Source: Bacteroidales bacterium
GTDB taxonomy: Bacteria; Bacteroidota; Bacteroidia; Bacteroidales; UBA932
Direction of reading: 5' to 3'
Length of the DNA stretch: 42,832 nt
Assembly: GCA_017627255.1 (NCBI GenBank)
Contig: JAGAHD010000128.1
Span: 1 to 42,832, forward strand
Part shown: one piece after another, positions 14,141 through 23,557 of the stretch
How the letters are laid out: every line of letters begins with the position of its first letter
Numbering within the stretch: the first letter of the stretch is position 1
The notes under the pieces: generated by a model
What the model saw: the letters and a program-made list of their open reading frames with translations, nothing else
Told to the model about the DNA's origin: nothing
Database searches by the model: none
Made by a program: the position numbers and the translations under genes

Positions 14141-17132
14141 AATCATCCCTCCCTTTTCCGCAGTCCTCCTGATGGTGGCTTTGTCCGTTGTGGGCATCGT
14201 CTCCCTGCCACGCCTGAAAGTCCAATACGCGCCGTCCACACAAGGCCGTTCCCTGCAGGTATCCTATTCGCTTCCAGACGCTTCTCCAGAAATTGTCGAG
14301 GCGGAAGTCACTTCGCGGATTGAAGGGGTCCTGTCCGGCATCCGGAGTGTTACAGATGTCGAATCAAACTCTTGGAAAGGAGGAGGTTCCGTTTCGCTGA
14401 CCTTCCGGCGGGGAACGGACCTGGAAGCTGCCCGGTTTGAAATGGCCTCCGCCATCCGCAATGTCTACAGTTCATTGCCAAAAGGGTTGACTTACCCTTC
14501 CATCAGCCGTAGCGGCGGGTCGGGACGCGGCCAGACCGCCCTGGTATATACGCTGAAGGGCCCCATGCCCTCCCAGGAAATTGAACGGTATGCCCGGGAG
14601 CGCCTGCTCTCGCCGCTGTCAGCCTTGAAGGATGTCGACCGGGTGTCGCTGACCGGTGCCACCCCTTTCCATTGGGTCATTACCTTTGATGCCGAAAAAG
14701 CCTATTCGGCAGGGATCAGCGCTTCCGAGATTGCAACGGCCTTTCGAAACGCCCGTTCCGGTGCATTGCTCGGCATGACCAGGACTCCCGATGGACTGAT
14801 GGCGGTCCGCCTGGACGGGAATCTTTCGGACGATTTCGGCGCCATCCCTGTCAAGAACGTGGGAGGCCAGGTCGTGTTCCTGCGGGACCTGGCGACCTGG
14901 CAGTACAAGGAATCCGAACCTCAATCCTATTACCGGGTCAATGGTTTGAATACCATCAACCTGTCCGTCGGACTCGTAGAAGGGGCCAATTTGCTGGCGG
15001 CCGTGGATGCGATCCAGGCAAGGATGGCTTCTCTCCAGACCGTTTTTCCGGACGAAATCACGGCTTCCGTATCCTACGACTCCTCAGAGTATGTCCGCGA
15101 CGAACTGAAGCGGATTTATTTCCGCACGGGGCTCTGCCTCCTGATTCTTCTGCTATTCGTCTTCATAGTCAGCCGGTCCTGGAGATATGTGTTGATCGTC
15201 TCCGCGACCCTTGCGGTCAACATCCTGACAGCCATCGCCATTTATGCTTTCGCCGGACTGCCTATCCACATTTACACCCTGGCTGGAATCACCGTATCCT
15301 TGGGAATTGTTATCGATACAACCATTGTGATGATCGACCATTACAGATACTGGCTGGACCGGAGGGTGTTCCCGTCCCTGGTGGCCGCTACAGCGACGAC
15401 GATAGGGGCTCTGCTGACGGTCCTGCTCCTTCCGGAAAACGAGCGGGCCAACCTGACGGATTTCATCTGGGTGATCGTCATCAACCTGGCGCTGTCCCTG
15501 GCGGTCGCCTGGCTGTTCATCCCGTCGCTGATGAGTTTCCTTCCCCTTCGGGCCTTTTCTGGGCAGAAGGCTCTTCAGACCAGGCGTCGGGCTGTCCGTT
15601 TCAACCATGCGTATGCCTCCTATATTGATTGGGGAGTACGCCATCGGTGGATATTGCTTTTGGTTGCGGCTGCCGGGTTCGCCTGGCCGGCTTACCGGTT
15701 CTCCATAATAATCGACCGGTCCGCTTTCTACCGGCAGCCTGAACGGAAACAATTGTATATCCGAGCGGGAATGCCGGAAGGGTGCACGGTGGCCCAACTG
15801 AACGACGTCGTCAAATCCATGGAGAACTACCTGGCAGGATTTGACGGGATAGAAACCTTCACCACACAGATATCCTCTTTTGACAATGCCGAGATCATCG
15901 TCACGTTTACTCCGGAGGCTGAGCGGACAGGTTTTCCGCTGCAGCTCAAGGGACAGGTGACAGGCATGGCCATCAATTTCGGAGGAGCGACCTGGCAGGT
16001 GTACGGCATCGACGAAAACGGATTCAACAACAATGTCCTGTCTTCCTATAAATCCAACCGGATTTCCCTGACGGGCTACCAGTATCAGGATCTCGTCCGT
16101 TATGCAGAGATGGTGATTGAACGTCTCTCCCGAAACCGCAGGGTCTCTGCTCCGGAAATCTGGAGCGGTAGGGCATCCTCCCGTCCCAGGACAGAGTTCA
16201 ACCTGGATTACGATTTCGGACGGATGATGGCGGCCGGGATCGACCCCTATGCCTACTACGGCGTCCTGGCCTCGCGGCTCTGGGAATCGGATGCCGGCTC
16301 CGTCGTTAAGGATGGAATCCTCACGGATGTCGTACTGCGTTCATCCGAAGCCGACTCCTACGACTTGTGGCATGTGCTGAATGCTCCGGTGGACGTGGAT
16401 TCCCTCAAGGTCACCCTGTCGCGGATGGGGTCCATTGAAAAACACTTTACCGGCAGGGATATCCGCCGTTTCAACCAATCTTACCAGTTGGACGTCTGCT
16501 TTGACTTCATCGGCAGTTTCGAACTGGCAAAAAGGACGACGGAGGATGCCGTCAACTACATGAACAACGAAGTCCTTCCGGTCGGCTTCAAGGCTGAAAG
16601 CAACCTGGGCGGGTGGTTCGATACCCACAAGGACCGCTATTTCTGGCTGTTGGGACTGATCCTCGCCGTATTGGTGGTCATGCTGTCCGTCACCTTTGAA
16701 TCGCTGCGCCTGCCCTGGCCGGTGCTTGGAATGATTCCAGTCTCGTACATCGGGCTTTTCCTTGTGTTCTGCTTCTCCACTTTGAGTTTTGACCAGGGGG
16801 GATTCGCCGCGCTTGTGATGCTCAGCGGCATTGTCGTCAATGCCGGTATCTACCTGACGACTACCTGGCAGCGGTTCGGTGGCCCGTCCGCCACTTCGGG
16901 GCGGGAGAGTATCCGTCTATATGTCAAGTCTTTCTCACACAAGATTGTTCCCATCTTCCTGACCATCCTGTCGACGGTCCTCGGCCTCCTGCCTTTCCTT
17001 TCAGATGGCCCCGAAGAAGTGTTCTGGTTCGACTTTGCCGCCGGAACTATTGGCGGAATGATTTTTTCCGTGTTGGCGCTTGTCTTTTTCTTTCCGCCGA
17101 TGCTGGTCCGGAGTGAAAGGAAATCCCGATAA
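14127..17132 (+). CDS. RND efflux permease 2
   Basis: 1001 residues from ATG 14127, chosen because MAGHRIIPPFSAVLLMVALS starts at the TM1 region. An upstream in-frame ATG at 14097 lies deep inside the coding region of RND 1. The RND layout has two periplasmic loops and TM clusters near 335-480 and 840-990. TM4 reads SLGIVIDTTIVMIDH: one Asp retained, the second replaced by Thr. TM10 (LSGIVVNAGIYLTTTW) has no charged residue at the usual Lys, so this subunit may be less active in proton transfer than RND 1; that is inference. Last gene of the efflux operon. Confidence 0.9.
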   Translation: MAGHRIIPPFSAVLLMVALSVVGIVSLPRLKVQYAPSTQGRSLQVSYSLPDASPEIVEAEVTSRIEGVLSGIRSVTDVESNSWKGGGSVSLTFRRGTDLEAARFEMASAIRNVYSSLPKGLTYPSISRSGGSGRGQTALVYTLKGPMPSQEIERYARERLLSPLSALKDVDRVSLTGATPFHWVITFDAEKAYSAGISASEIATAFRNARSGALLGMTRTPDGLMAVRLDGNLSDDFGAIPVKNVGGQVVFLRDLATWQYKESEPQSYYRVNGLNTINLSVGLVEGANLLAAVDAIQARMASLQTVFPDEITASVSYDSSEYVRDELKRIYFRTGLCLLILLLFVFIVSRSWRYVLIVSATLAVNILTAIAIYAFAGLPIHIYTLAGITVSLGIVIDTTIVMIDHYRYWLDRRVFPSLVAATATTIGALLTVLLLPENERANLTDFIWVIVINLALSLAVAWLFIPSLMSFLPLRAFSGQKALQTRRRAVRFNHAYASYIDWGVRHRWILLLVAAAGFAWPAYRFSIIIDRSAFYRQPERKQLYIRAGMPEGCTVAQLNDVVKSMENYLAGFDGIETFTTQISSFDNAEIIVTFTPEAERTGFPLQLKGQVTGMAINFGGATWQVYGIDENGFNNNVLSSYKSNRISLTGYQYQDLVRYAEMVIERLSRNRRVSAPEIWSGRASSRPRTEFNLDYDFGRMMAAGIDPYAYYGVLASRLWESDAGSVVKDGILTDVVLRSSEADSYDLWHVLNAPVDVDSLKVTLSRMGSIEKHFTGRDIRRFNQSYQLDVCFDFIGSFELAKRTTEDAVNYMNNEVLPVGFKAESNLGGWFDTHKDRYFWLLGLILAVLVVMLSVTFESLRLPWPVLGMIPVSYIGLFLVFCFSTLSFDQGGFAALVMLSGIVVNAGIYLTTTWQRFGGPSATSGRESIRLYVKSFSHKIVPIFLTILSTVLGLLPFLSDGPEEVFWFDFAAGTIGGMIFSVLALVFFFPPMLVRSERKSR

Positions 17133-17138
17133 TTTTCA

Positions 17139-17146
17139 TAACTTTG
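17139..17146 (+). promoter_or_regulatory. -7 box of the prfB promoter
   Basis: TAACTTTG matches TAnnTTTG and lies in the 36-bp gap between the RND 2 stop and the prfB start. No clear TTTG is found at -33. Confidence 0.5.
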
Positions 17147-17168
17147 TATCCTTATTCGGAAAGCGCGT

Positions 17169-18314
17169 ATGACTACCCTCGAACAAATCAAGGATTTGCA
17201 CGGGAGGATGGACCTCCTTGAAAAGTGCCTGGACATAGCCGGAAAGCAAAAGGAAGTGGAGCAGAAGACCCGGGAAAGCCTGGCGCCTGATTTCTGGAAC
17301 GATCCCAAGGCGGCGGAAACCTTCCTCAAGAAGTTGTCCTCCGTCAAGGCGTGGGTGACGGATTTCCGGAAGGCCTCTTCTTTGGTGGATGACCTGGATG
17401 TCCTCTATGATTTCGCCAGGGACAGTGTGGCCGGAACGGATGAGGAAACCGTCGTGGAGACGGATGAAACCCGCGAACTGGATGCGACGTACGCCCAGGC
17501 GGTGGAGGCGGTGGAAGCCCTGGAACTCAAGAACATGCTGGGCAATGAGGGCGACAACCTCGGCGCCGTCCTGACCATCAATTCCGGTGCCGGGGGTACG
17601 GAGGCCAATGACTGGTCCTCGATGCTCATGCGCATGTATCTCCGGTGGGGGGAGCGCAACGGGTACAAGATGACGGTCACTTCCCTCCTGGAGGGAGAAG
17701 AAGCCGGCATCAAGTCGGCGACCATCGAGGTGGAAGGGGATTATGCCTACGGTTATCTCAAGGCGGAAAACGGGGTACACCGTCTTGTGCGTATTTCTCC
17801 TTTCAATGCCCAGGGCAAGCGTCAGACGACTTTCTCGTCGGTGTTCGTGTATCCGCTTGTGGATGACAGCATCCATATCGAAATCAATCCCGGTGACCTG
17901 GAATGGGATACGTTCCGTTCCGGCGGTCACGGGGGACAGAACGTGAACAAGGTGGAAACCGGTGTCCGCGTCCGGCATATCCCCTCCGGCATCATGGTGG
18001 AAAATACGGAAACCCGTTCCCAACAGGACAACCGGCAGCGGGCTCTCCTGATCCTCAAGTCACGCCTCTACGACATCGAACTCAAGAAACGCCAGGAGAA
18101 GCAGGCCGAACTCGAGGGCCAGAAGAAGCGTATCGAATGGGGGTCCCAGATCCGGAACTATGTCCTGCATCCCTACAAGCTTGTCAAGGACCTCCGTACC
18201 GGCTACAGTACCGCCGACACCCAGGGTGTCCTGGACGGTGACCTGAACGAATTCATGAAGTCCTTCCTCATGGGCAACGGAACCGCCGTTACCGACCCGG
18301 ATGACTTGGACTAG
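17169..18314 (+). CDS. prfB: Peptide chain release factor 2
   Basis: 381 residues. RF2 recognises UGA and UAA stop codons and triggers peptide release. The stop-reading tripeptide SPF is at about 210-212 (VRISPFNAQGKR) and the catalytic GGQ at 255-257 (SGGHGGQNVNKVETG). The N-terminal helical domain is complete. The programmed +1 frameshift that many bacteria carry near codon 25 is absent: the reading frame runs through EKCLDIAGKQKE without an internal TGA, so synthesis is not autoregulated in that way. It has its own promoter and faces the fumarase gene across a terminator. Confidence 0.96.
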   Translation: MTTLEQIKDLHGRMDLLEKCLDIAGKQKEVEQKTRESLAPDFWNDPKAAETFLKKLSSVKAWVTDFRKASSLVDDLDVLYDFARDSVAGTDEETVVETDETRELDATYAQAVEAVEALELKNMLGNEGDNLGAVLTINSGAGGTEANDWSSMLMRMYLRWGERNGYKMTVTSLLEGEEAGIKSATIEVEGDYAYGYLKAENGVHRLVRISPFNAQGKRQTTFSSVFVYPLVDDSIHIEINPGDLEWDTFRSGGHGGQNVNKVETGVRVRHIPSGIMVENTETRSQQDNRQRALLILKSRLYDIELKKRQEKQAELEGQKKRIEWGSQIRNYVLHPYKLVKDLRTGYSTADTQGVLDGDLNEFMKSFLMGNGTAVTDPDDLD

Positions 18315-18351
18315 GGCTTTCTGGAACGGAATATAGCTTGAATGTCAATGA

Positions 18352-18381
18352 AAAAGGCGCCACCGGAAGGGGGCGCCTTTT
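18352..18381. terminator. Bidirectional terminator between prfB and fumarase
   Basis: AAAAGGCGCC (18352-18361), a 10-nt loop and GGCGCCTTTT (18372-18381) form a perfect stem with A and T tails, so it can end both converging transcripts. Confidence 0.85.
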
Positions 18382-18399
18382 GAAGTTGAAAGTGTGGGC

Positions 18400-20016
18400 T
18401 TACAGGCCGATGGTCTTGAAGAAATCGTTGCCCTTGTCGTCGACGAGGATGAAAGCGGGGAAGTCCTCCACGCGGATCTTCCAGATGGCTTCCATGCCCA
18501 GGTCGGGATACTCGACACACTCGATAGATTTGATGCCGTCGGAACTCAGCACGGCCGCCGGGCCACCGATGGATCCGAGGTAGAATCCGCCGTATTTCTT
18601 GCATGCGTCGGTGACCTGCTGCGTGCGGTTGCCCTTCGCGATCATGACCATGCTGCCACCGTGGCTCTGGAAGAGGTCCACGTACGGGTCCATGCGCTGG
18701 GCCGTGGTCGGACCCATGGAGCCGCAAGGCATGCCGGCGGGAGTCTTGGCAGGACCGGCATAGAAGACCGGATGGTCTTTGAAATACTGCGGAAGGTCTT
18801 CACCGCGGTCCAGGCGCTCCTTCAGGCGGGCGTGCGCGATATCACGCGCAACGATGATGGTGCCGCTGAGGCTCAGGCGGGTGGAAACCGGATACTTGGT
18901 CAGTTCCGCGAGCACGTTTGCCATCGGCTGGTCCAGGTCAATCTTCACGCCGCCGCCCTCACCGGGCTGCCGCAGGGCTTCCGGGATGAGGCGCGTGGGG
19001 TTGTCGTCCAGTTTCTCGATCCAGATGCCCTCGTGGTTGATCTTGGCCTTGATGTTCCGGTCGGCGGAACAGCTGACGCCGAGCCCGATCGGGCAGGAGG
19101 CGCCGTGGCGGGGGAGTCGGATGATGCGGATGTCGTGGGCGAAATACTTGCCGCCGAACTGGGCGCCGAGGCCGATCTTGCAAGCCTCTTCCCAAACCTG
19201 TTTCTCAAGTTCTACATCCCGGAAAGCGCGGCCGGTTTCATCACCGGTCGTCGGAAGGGAGTCATAATAATGCGTGGACGCCAGTTTGACGGTCAGCAGG
19301 TTCTTTTCAGCGGAGGTGCCGCCGATGACGAAGGCGATGTGATACGGCGGGCAGGCTGCGGTGCCGAGGGTCTTCATCTTCTCCACGAGGAACGGTACGA
19401 GCGTGTCCGGGTTGAGGACGGCCTTGGTCATCTGGTACAGGTAGCTCTTGTTGGCGGAGCCACCGCCCTTCACCACGCACAGGAAGCGGTATTCCATGCC
19501 TTCTTCGGCGTCGATGTCGATCTGGGCCGGGAGGTTGCACTTGGTGTTGACCTCCTTGTACATGTCCAGCGGCGCGTTCTGGCTGTAGCGGAGGTTTTCT
19601 TCGGTGTAGGTCTTGTAGACGCCCAGGGAAAGGGCTTCCTTGTCATCGAAGCCGGTCCATACCTGCTGGCCTTTTTCGCCGTGGATAATGGCTGTACCGG
19701 TATCCTGGCAGAAGGGAAGTTTGCCCTTGGCCGCCACTTCGGCGTTGCGCAGGAACATCAAGGCTACATACTTGTCGTTGTCGGAGGCTTCCGGATCGGA
19801 AAGGATCTTGGCGACCTGCTCGTTGTGGGCGGGGCGGAGGAGGAAATTCACATCGCGGAAAGCCGCGTTGGAAAGCCTCGTGAGCGCTTCGGGCGTCACT
19901 TTCAGAATCTCGTGTCCCTCGAATTCGCCGACCGAGACGCCTTCGGAAGTCAGTTTGTAGTATTCAGTGGTATCTTCGCCCAACTGAAACATCGGTGCAT
20001 ACTTGAATTCAGCCAT
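18400..20016 (-). CDS. Fumarate hydratase, class I (iron-sulphur)
   Basis: 538 residues. Catalyses fumarate + water to malate and back, in the cytoplasm; in anaerobic Bacteroidota this works in the reductive branch toward fumarate and succinate. Class I type with N-terminal alpha and C-terminal beta domains. Cluster-binding cysteine candidates are Cys103 (PFCQDTGT), the Cys in TAACPPYH and those in [16 protein letters not shown]. The C-terminal domain has [20 protein letters not shown]. The long open frame on the opposite strand (18394-20049) is a shadow. A TATATTTG -7 box on this strand lies at 20058-20065. Confidence 0.95.
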   Translation of the reverse strand: MAEFKYAPMFQLGEDTTEYYKLTSEGVSVGEFEGHEILKVTPEALTRLSNAAFRDVNFLLRPAHNEQVAKILSDPEASDNDKYVALMFLRNAEVAAKGKLPFCQDTGTAIIHGEKGQQVWTGFDDKEALSLGVYKTYTEENLRYSQNAPLDMYKEVNTKCNLPAQIDIDAEEGMEYRFLCVVKGGGSANKSYLYQMTKAVLNPDTLVPFLVEKMKTLGTAACPPYHIAFVIGGTSAEKNLLTVKLASTHYYDSLPTTGDETGRAFRDVELEKQVWEEACKIGLGAQFGGKYFAHDIRIIRLPRHGASCPIGLGVSCSADRNIKAKINHEGIWIEKLDDNPTRLIPEALRQPGEGGGVKIDLDQPMANVLAELTKYPVSTRLSLSGTIIVARDIAHARLKERLDRGEDLPQYFKDHPVFYAGPAKTPAGMPCGSMGPTTAQRMDPYVDLFQSHGGSMVMIAKGNRTQQVTDACKKYGGFYLGSIGGPAAVLSSDGIKSIECVEYPDLGMEAIWKIRVEDFPAFILVDDKGNDFFKTIGL

Positions 20017-20118
20017 TGTATTGAAGTTTTGTTGTCAATTTCAAGTTAATGTATCCACAAATATAGCAATTTTAAAAGAAAATACCGATATTTGGAAAGA
20101 ACCAATACATAGAATACC

Positions 20119-20280
20119 ATGAAGAAGTACGTTTGCAACATTTGCGGCTATGTGTATGACCCGGCAGCCGGAGATCCGGACAGCGGAATCGCCCCCGGCA
20201 CCGCTTTCGAAGACATCCCTGAAGACTGGGCCTGTCCGCTCTGCGGCGTCGGGAAAGGCGATTTCTCTCCGGCGGAGTAA
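20119..20280 (+). CDS. Rubredoxin
   Basis: 53 residues starting [19 protein letters not shown] and ending with [19 protein letters not shown]. The two CxxCG knuckles (Cys6-Cys9 and Cys39-Cys42 by count) bind the single iron, and length and sequence are those of a standard rubredoxin, a small cytoplasmic electron carrier often used in peroxide and oxygen detoxification in anaerobes. It is divergent from fumarase and ends 3 bp before the end of the convergent GH43 gene. Confidence 0.96.
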   Translation: MKKYVCNICGYVYDPAAGDPDSGIAPGTAFEDIPEDWACPLCGVGKGDFSPAE

Positions 20281-20283
20281 GGG

Positions 20284-21423
20284 CTATCTATAGTCTTTGA
20301 TATTCCATTCGTCCATCCACTCGAGGAACGGCGTTCCGTCCTCTTCGAACTGGATGGGGAGCCAGATGTACCGGGCATCGATCGGATGGCGCGGACGCCA
20401 GATGTCTGCCATGAAGATGTAGAGGTCTTTCTTGCCCGGGACCGGGAGGATGTAGGTGCTCTGGCCGCCGTAGGTGATGTCGGCCTGGTCGCCCTTGCAG
20501 GGGTTGGGATGCTGGGTCCATGGTCCGAAGATGGACGGCGCGGAGAACATCCGGGCCGCATTCGGATCCCATCCCGTACATCCGGACGTAATCATCCAGT
20601 AGGTTCCGTTCCGCTTAAACAGGGCGGGCGCTTCGTTGTGTCCGGCGGGAGCGACGCGGACATAGCGTCCCGAATGGGAAAGGTAGTCGTCGGAGAGTTC
20701 CGCGATGTTGAGGGTCAGGTTCTCTTCGGAGGAATAGACATGGTAGGCCTTGCCGTCGTCATCGACGTAGAGTGTCATGTCGCGGGACATCTGCCCGCCT
20801 TCAAAATCCCGTTTGAAATACAGCCCCCGTGCCACGGCTTCCAGCCATTCGGGCGTCCAGGATTCGAGGGGCTCTTCCAGGCTGTCCAGCCAGGCGAAAT
20901 CCTCCGCGGTGATGTTTTCGGCCATGATGCCGGGGTTGACACGGCCGGATCCCAGGTAGGTGTACGGGCCGGTGACGTTGTCGCTGACAGCGACGGCGGC
21001 ACGGGCGGCGCTGTAGCCTTTCCCCTTGAGTTCCAGATGGAACCACATGACAAATTTGCCGGTCTTGGCATTGTAGATGACCTTCGGGCGTTCGAGGGTG
21101 CAGCCCCGGGTGATGTCGCTTTCCGGATCGTCGGAAACGCTCAGGGCGACCCCTTCGTATTTCCAGTTCACCAGGTCTTTGGATGAGTAACAGGTGACGC
21201 CGACAAAGGCGCTGCTCGAGCGTTCACCCTTGTGCTCGCCGAACCAGTAGAAGGTGTTGTCGTGATACAGCACGCCGCCGCCGTGGGCGTTGATGTGTTC
21301 CCCTCGGTCATCAGGCCATATCTCGCCGGAGCGGATCGGCTGGTCCGTGTAGGGGGAACAGGCTCCGAGGCAAAGGCCGAGCCACACTACGGACAAGAGA
21401 TTGAGGATGAATGGTTTGTTCAT
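20284..21423 (-). CDS. Glycoside hydrolase family 43-like lipoprotein
   Basis: 379 residues with lipobox LGAC (Cys22), so exported and lipid-anchored. Five-bladed propeller features of GH43 are visible: INAHGGGVLYHDNTFYWFGE at the start (first blade with candidate Asp/Glu nearby), LERPKVIYNAKTGKFVMWFH in the middle, NEAPALFKRNGTYWMITSG with the candidate general acid Glu, and later blades with TYGGQSTYILPVPG. The opening AHGGG and the YWFGE pattern suggest the galactan exo-1,3-galactosidase-like branch, but substrate assignment is tentative. It stands alone, with no SusCD pair nearby. A -7 box TACTTTTG on this strand is at 21461-21468. Confidence 0.85.
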   Translation of the reverse strand: MNKPFILNLLSVVWLGLCLGACSPYTDQPIRSGEIWPDDRGEHINAHGGGVLYHDNTFYWFGEHKGERSSSAFVGVTCYSSKDLVNWKYEGVALSVSDDPESDITRGCTLERPKVIYNAKTGKFVMWFHLELKGKGYSAARAAVAVSDNVTGPYTYLGSGRVNPGIMAENITAEDFAWLDSLEEPLESWTPEWLEAVARGLYFKRDFEGGQMSRDMTLYVDDDGKAYHVYSSEENLTLNIAELSDDYLSHSGRYVRVAPAGHNEAPALFKRNGTYWMITSGCTGWDPNAARMFSAPSIFGPWTQHPNPCKGDQADITYGGQSTYILPVPGKKDLYIFMADIWRPRHPIDARYIWLPIQFEEDGTPFLEWMDEWNIKDYR

Positions 21424-21542
21424 GTGATAATGGATTGGTTGGTTTGTGTTTGTGTTATTACAAAAGTAGTCATTTTATACAAGGAAAAAAATTTTTTCGG
21501 ATTTTTAAGTACTATGTGTTGCAAGGTATTAAAAAATATTTA

Positions 21543-21550
21543 TATCTTTG
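21543..21550 (+). promoter_or_regulatory. -7 box of the PspC-PadR operon
   Basis: TATCTTTG, a perfect TAnnTTTG match, 36 bp before the ATG at 21587 in an AT-rich stretch. Confidence 0.6.
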
Positions 21551-21586
21551 CATCGGAAAATATTTTTGATTTTAAATATCAGTACG

Positions 21587-22180
21587 ATGAAACGAGTTAC
21601 CAATGCCTGTATCGGAGGGCGCAATTTCACCCTCGAAGAGGATGCCTACAACCGGCTTGCCGCTTATCTGGAGCATTTCCGTTCCAGGCTTTCCGTCCCT
21701 GAACTGCAGAAAGGGGAGGTGATGGAGGAAATCGAAAGCCGTATCTCCGACTTGTTTTTCCAGGATGTTGCGGACACTTCCCGGGTCGTAACGCTCCCGT
21801 TGGTGGAGAGAGTGACGTCCACGCTCGGCATGCCCGACGGGTCGTCCGAATTCTCCTCGGGCACAGCGTCGTCGGAGTATGCTTTCTCCCAGGAGGAAAA
21901 AGTGCCCCGTAAACTCTTCCGGGACATGGACAACAAGGCAGTGGCCGGGGTCTGTTCCGGCCTCGGATGCTATTTCGAGATCGACGTGACTATCATCCGG
22001 ATCATCATGCTGGTAGCCCTGCTGGCCGGCACCTCCGGATTCTGGATCTATGTGGTGCTGTGGATTGCCGTCCCGAAGGCGGAAACCCCGGCCCAGAAAT
22101 GTGAAATGCGGGGCATTCCTGCCACAGCGGAGAACATGGCCCGTTTCGCCGGCAGCAAGAAAGACAGTTATAAGCGATAG
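21587..22180 (+). CDS. PspC-domain membrane protein 1
   Basis: 197 residues from ATG 21587. The N-terminal part (TNACIGGRNFTLEEDAYNRL, then a helical region with EEIESRISDLF) is shared with PspC protein 2 of the same operon. A PspC domain follows (about 105-170: KLFRDMDNKAVAGVCSGLG, then two hydrophobic helices ending VLWIAVPKAETP). PspC proteins sit in the inner membrane and respond to envelope stress in other bacteria; the role here is unknown. The PadR gene starts 3 bp downstream, so the set is an operon. Confidence 0.85.
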   Translation: MKRVTNACIGGRNFTLEEDAYNRLAAYLEHFRSRLSVPELQKGEVMEEIESRISDLFFQDVADTSRVVTLPLVERVTSTLGMPDGSSEFSSGTASSEYAFSQEEKVPRKLFRDMDNKAVAGVCSGLGCYFEIDVTIIRIIMLVALLAGTSGFWIYVVLWIAVPKAETPAQKCEMRGIPATAENMARFAGSKKDSYKR

Positions 22181-22183
22181 GAT

Positions 22184-22513
22184 ATGGAAAATACAAGTGA
22201 CAATGTCCGTTCCCAGATGCGGAAGGGCGTGCTGGAATACTGTATCCTCAGTATCCTCAGCCGCAAGGAGGCCTATGCCTCCAGCATCCTCGAAGAACTG
22301 AAGGCCGCGAACATGATCGTGGTCGAGGGCACCCTGTATCCGCTGCTCATCCGGCTGAAGAACCAGGGGCTGTTGTCTTACCGGTGGGAAGAGTCTACAC
22401 AGGGACCGCCCCGGAAATACTATGTCATTACGGAAAAGGGATGCGCCCAACTTTCCGAGATGGACGCTGCCTGGCAGGAAATGGTGGAATCCATAAAAAC
22501 ACTCAAGAAATGA
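22184..22513 (+). CDS. PadR-family transcriptional regulator
   Basis: 109 residues: a winged helix with KGVLEYCILSILSRKEAYAS at the start, a recognition region about 35-60 (VVEGTLYPLLIRLKNQGLL) and the wing/dimer helix GPPRKYYVITEKG, all typical of PadR. PadR proteins are usually repressors responding to small molecules or membrane stress. It lies between two PspC genes and overlaps the second by 4 bp, so it probably controls its own operon. Confidence 0.92.
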   Translation: MENTSDNVRSQMRKGVLEYCILSILSRKEAYASSILEELKAANMIVVEGTLYPLLIRLKNQGLLSYRWEESTQGPPRKYYVITEKGCAQLSEMDAAWQEMVESIKTLKK

Positions 22514-23544
22514 AAGAAGTAGAGAGAGTCAGTATCGGCGGTTATGCCTTCACGCTGGACAAGGATGCTTCCATGGAGGCGGACCGGTACCTGAAAGAAC
22601 TGGAGAGCCACTATCTGGCACAGGAAGGAGGACGGGAAATCATGGAGGGAATCGAGGAGCGGATGGCCGAACTGCTGCTGGACCGCTGCGGAAAGGACGG
22701 CGTAGGCACTGTAGAGGACATCCGGTCAGTTATCGACGTGATCGGCCGTCCCGAACGGATCGAGGAGGATGATCCGGATCCGGAGGTGGATTCCTCCGAA
22801 AAACCGCATCGCCGGCTGTTCCGGGACATGGAAAACAAACGGATTGCCGGTGTCTGCAGCGGCCTGTCCAATTATTTCAACATCGATGTCGTCTTGCTCC
22901 GTGTACTGTTTGCCGCCCTGGCTCTCGCAACGTTCTTTGCAGGGGCGGACGAGGGGGTGTGGAGCCTGGCCGTCCCTGTTGTTTACCTGATCCTATGGCT
23001 GGCCATGCCGGCAGCGAGGACCGCGCAGGATCGCTGGGCGATGCGGGGAGACAGCAGCTCGCTGGCCGACATCCGACGCCAGGTGCAGAGCGGCGTCCGG
23101 GAGATGGGAACGGAAATCCGAGATGCCGTCAGCCCGAAGCGGGGCGACGGCCTGGGCCACCTGCTCCTGCTGTTGATCGGCATCATTCTCCTTGTTTCAG
23201 GTGTATCCGGACTGGCATCCGTTTCGGTGTTGAGCCTGAAGAGCTCCCAGCTTTTCGGAGCCCCTTACACGCGGTTCATGTCTGACCTGCAGGTCGATGC
23301 GCCGGCCGTTTTCGACATCCTTTCCACACCGTGGGTGATGGCTCTTGCCGTCCTGGCCGTGGTCCTTCCCCTGATTGGACTGATTTATGGAGGTATCCAG
23401 ATGATTTTTGGGTTCAAGCCGCCCAAGTGGCGCCCCGGCCTCGTGATTTTTGTCGTATGGCTGATTATCATCGTCGTGCTGCTGGTGCTCCTGGCTACGG
23501 CGACCTGGGCATCGGAGTGGACAGAAGGGACTCATTTCATTTAA
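22510..23544 (+). CDS. PspC-domain membrane protein 2
   Basis: 344 residues from ATG 22510. The N-terminal module (VSIGGYAFTLDKDASMEADR, EEIMEGIEERMAELLL-like) matches PspC protein 1. A PspC domain is at about 95-165 (RLFRDMENKRIAGVCSGLSN) and extra TM helices near 220-240, 275-300 and 310-335 are not present in PspC protein 1. A duplication of the first gene with added membrane segments is likely. Start ATG shares the stop of PadR (ATGA). Confidence 0.85.
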   Translation: MKEVERVSIGGYAFTLDKDASMEADRYLKELESHYLAQEGGREIMEGIEERMAELLLDRCGKDGVGTVEDIRSVIDVIGRPERIEEDDPDPEVDSSEKPHRRLFRDMENKRIAGVCSGLSNYFNIDVVLLRVLFAALALATFFAGADEGVWSLAVPVVYLILWLAMPAARTAQDRWAMRGDSSSLADIRRQVQSGVREMGTEIRDAVSPKRGDGLGHLLLLLIGIILLVSGVSGLASVSVLSLKSSQLFGAPYTRFMSDLQVDAPAVFDILSTPWVMALAVLAVVLPLIGLIYGGIQMIFGFKPPKWRPGLVIFVVWLIIIVVLLVLLATATWASEWTEGTHFI

Positions 23545-23557
23545 TAACCTGCATGTT

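Noticed and set aside
11120..17132. RND permeases as non-functional because of changed proton-relay residues
   Set aside because: DN or DT in place of DD and absence of the TM10 Lys are common in RND branches outside AcrB; both genes are full length.
18394..20049. 551-residue plus-strand frame
   Set aside because: Lies opposite the complete class I fumarase gene; a shadow due to high GC.
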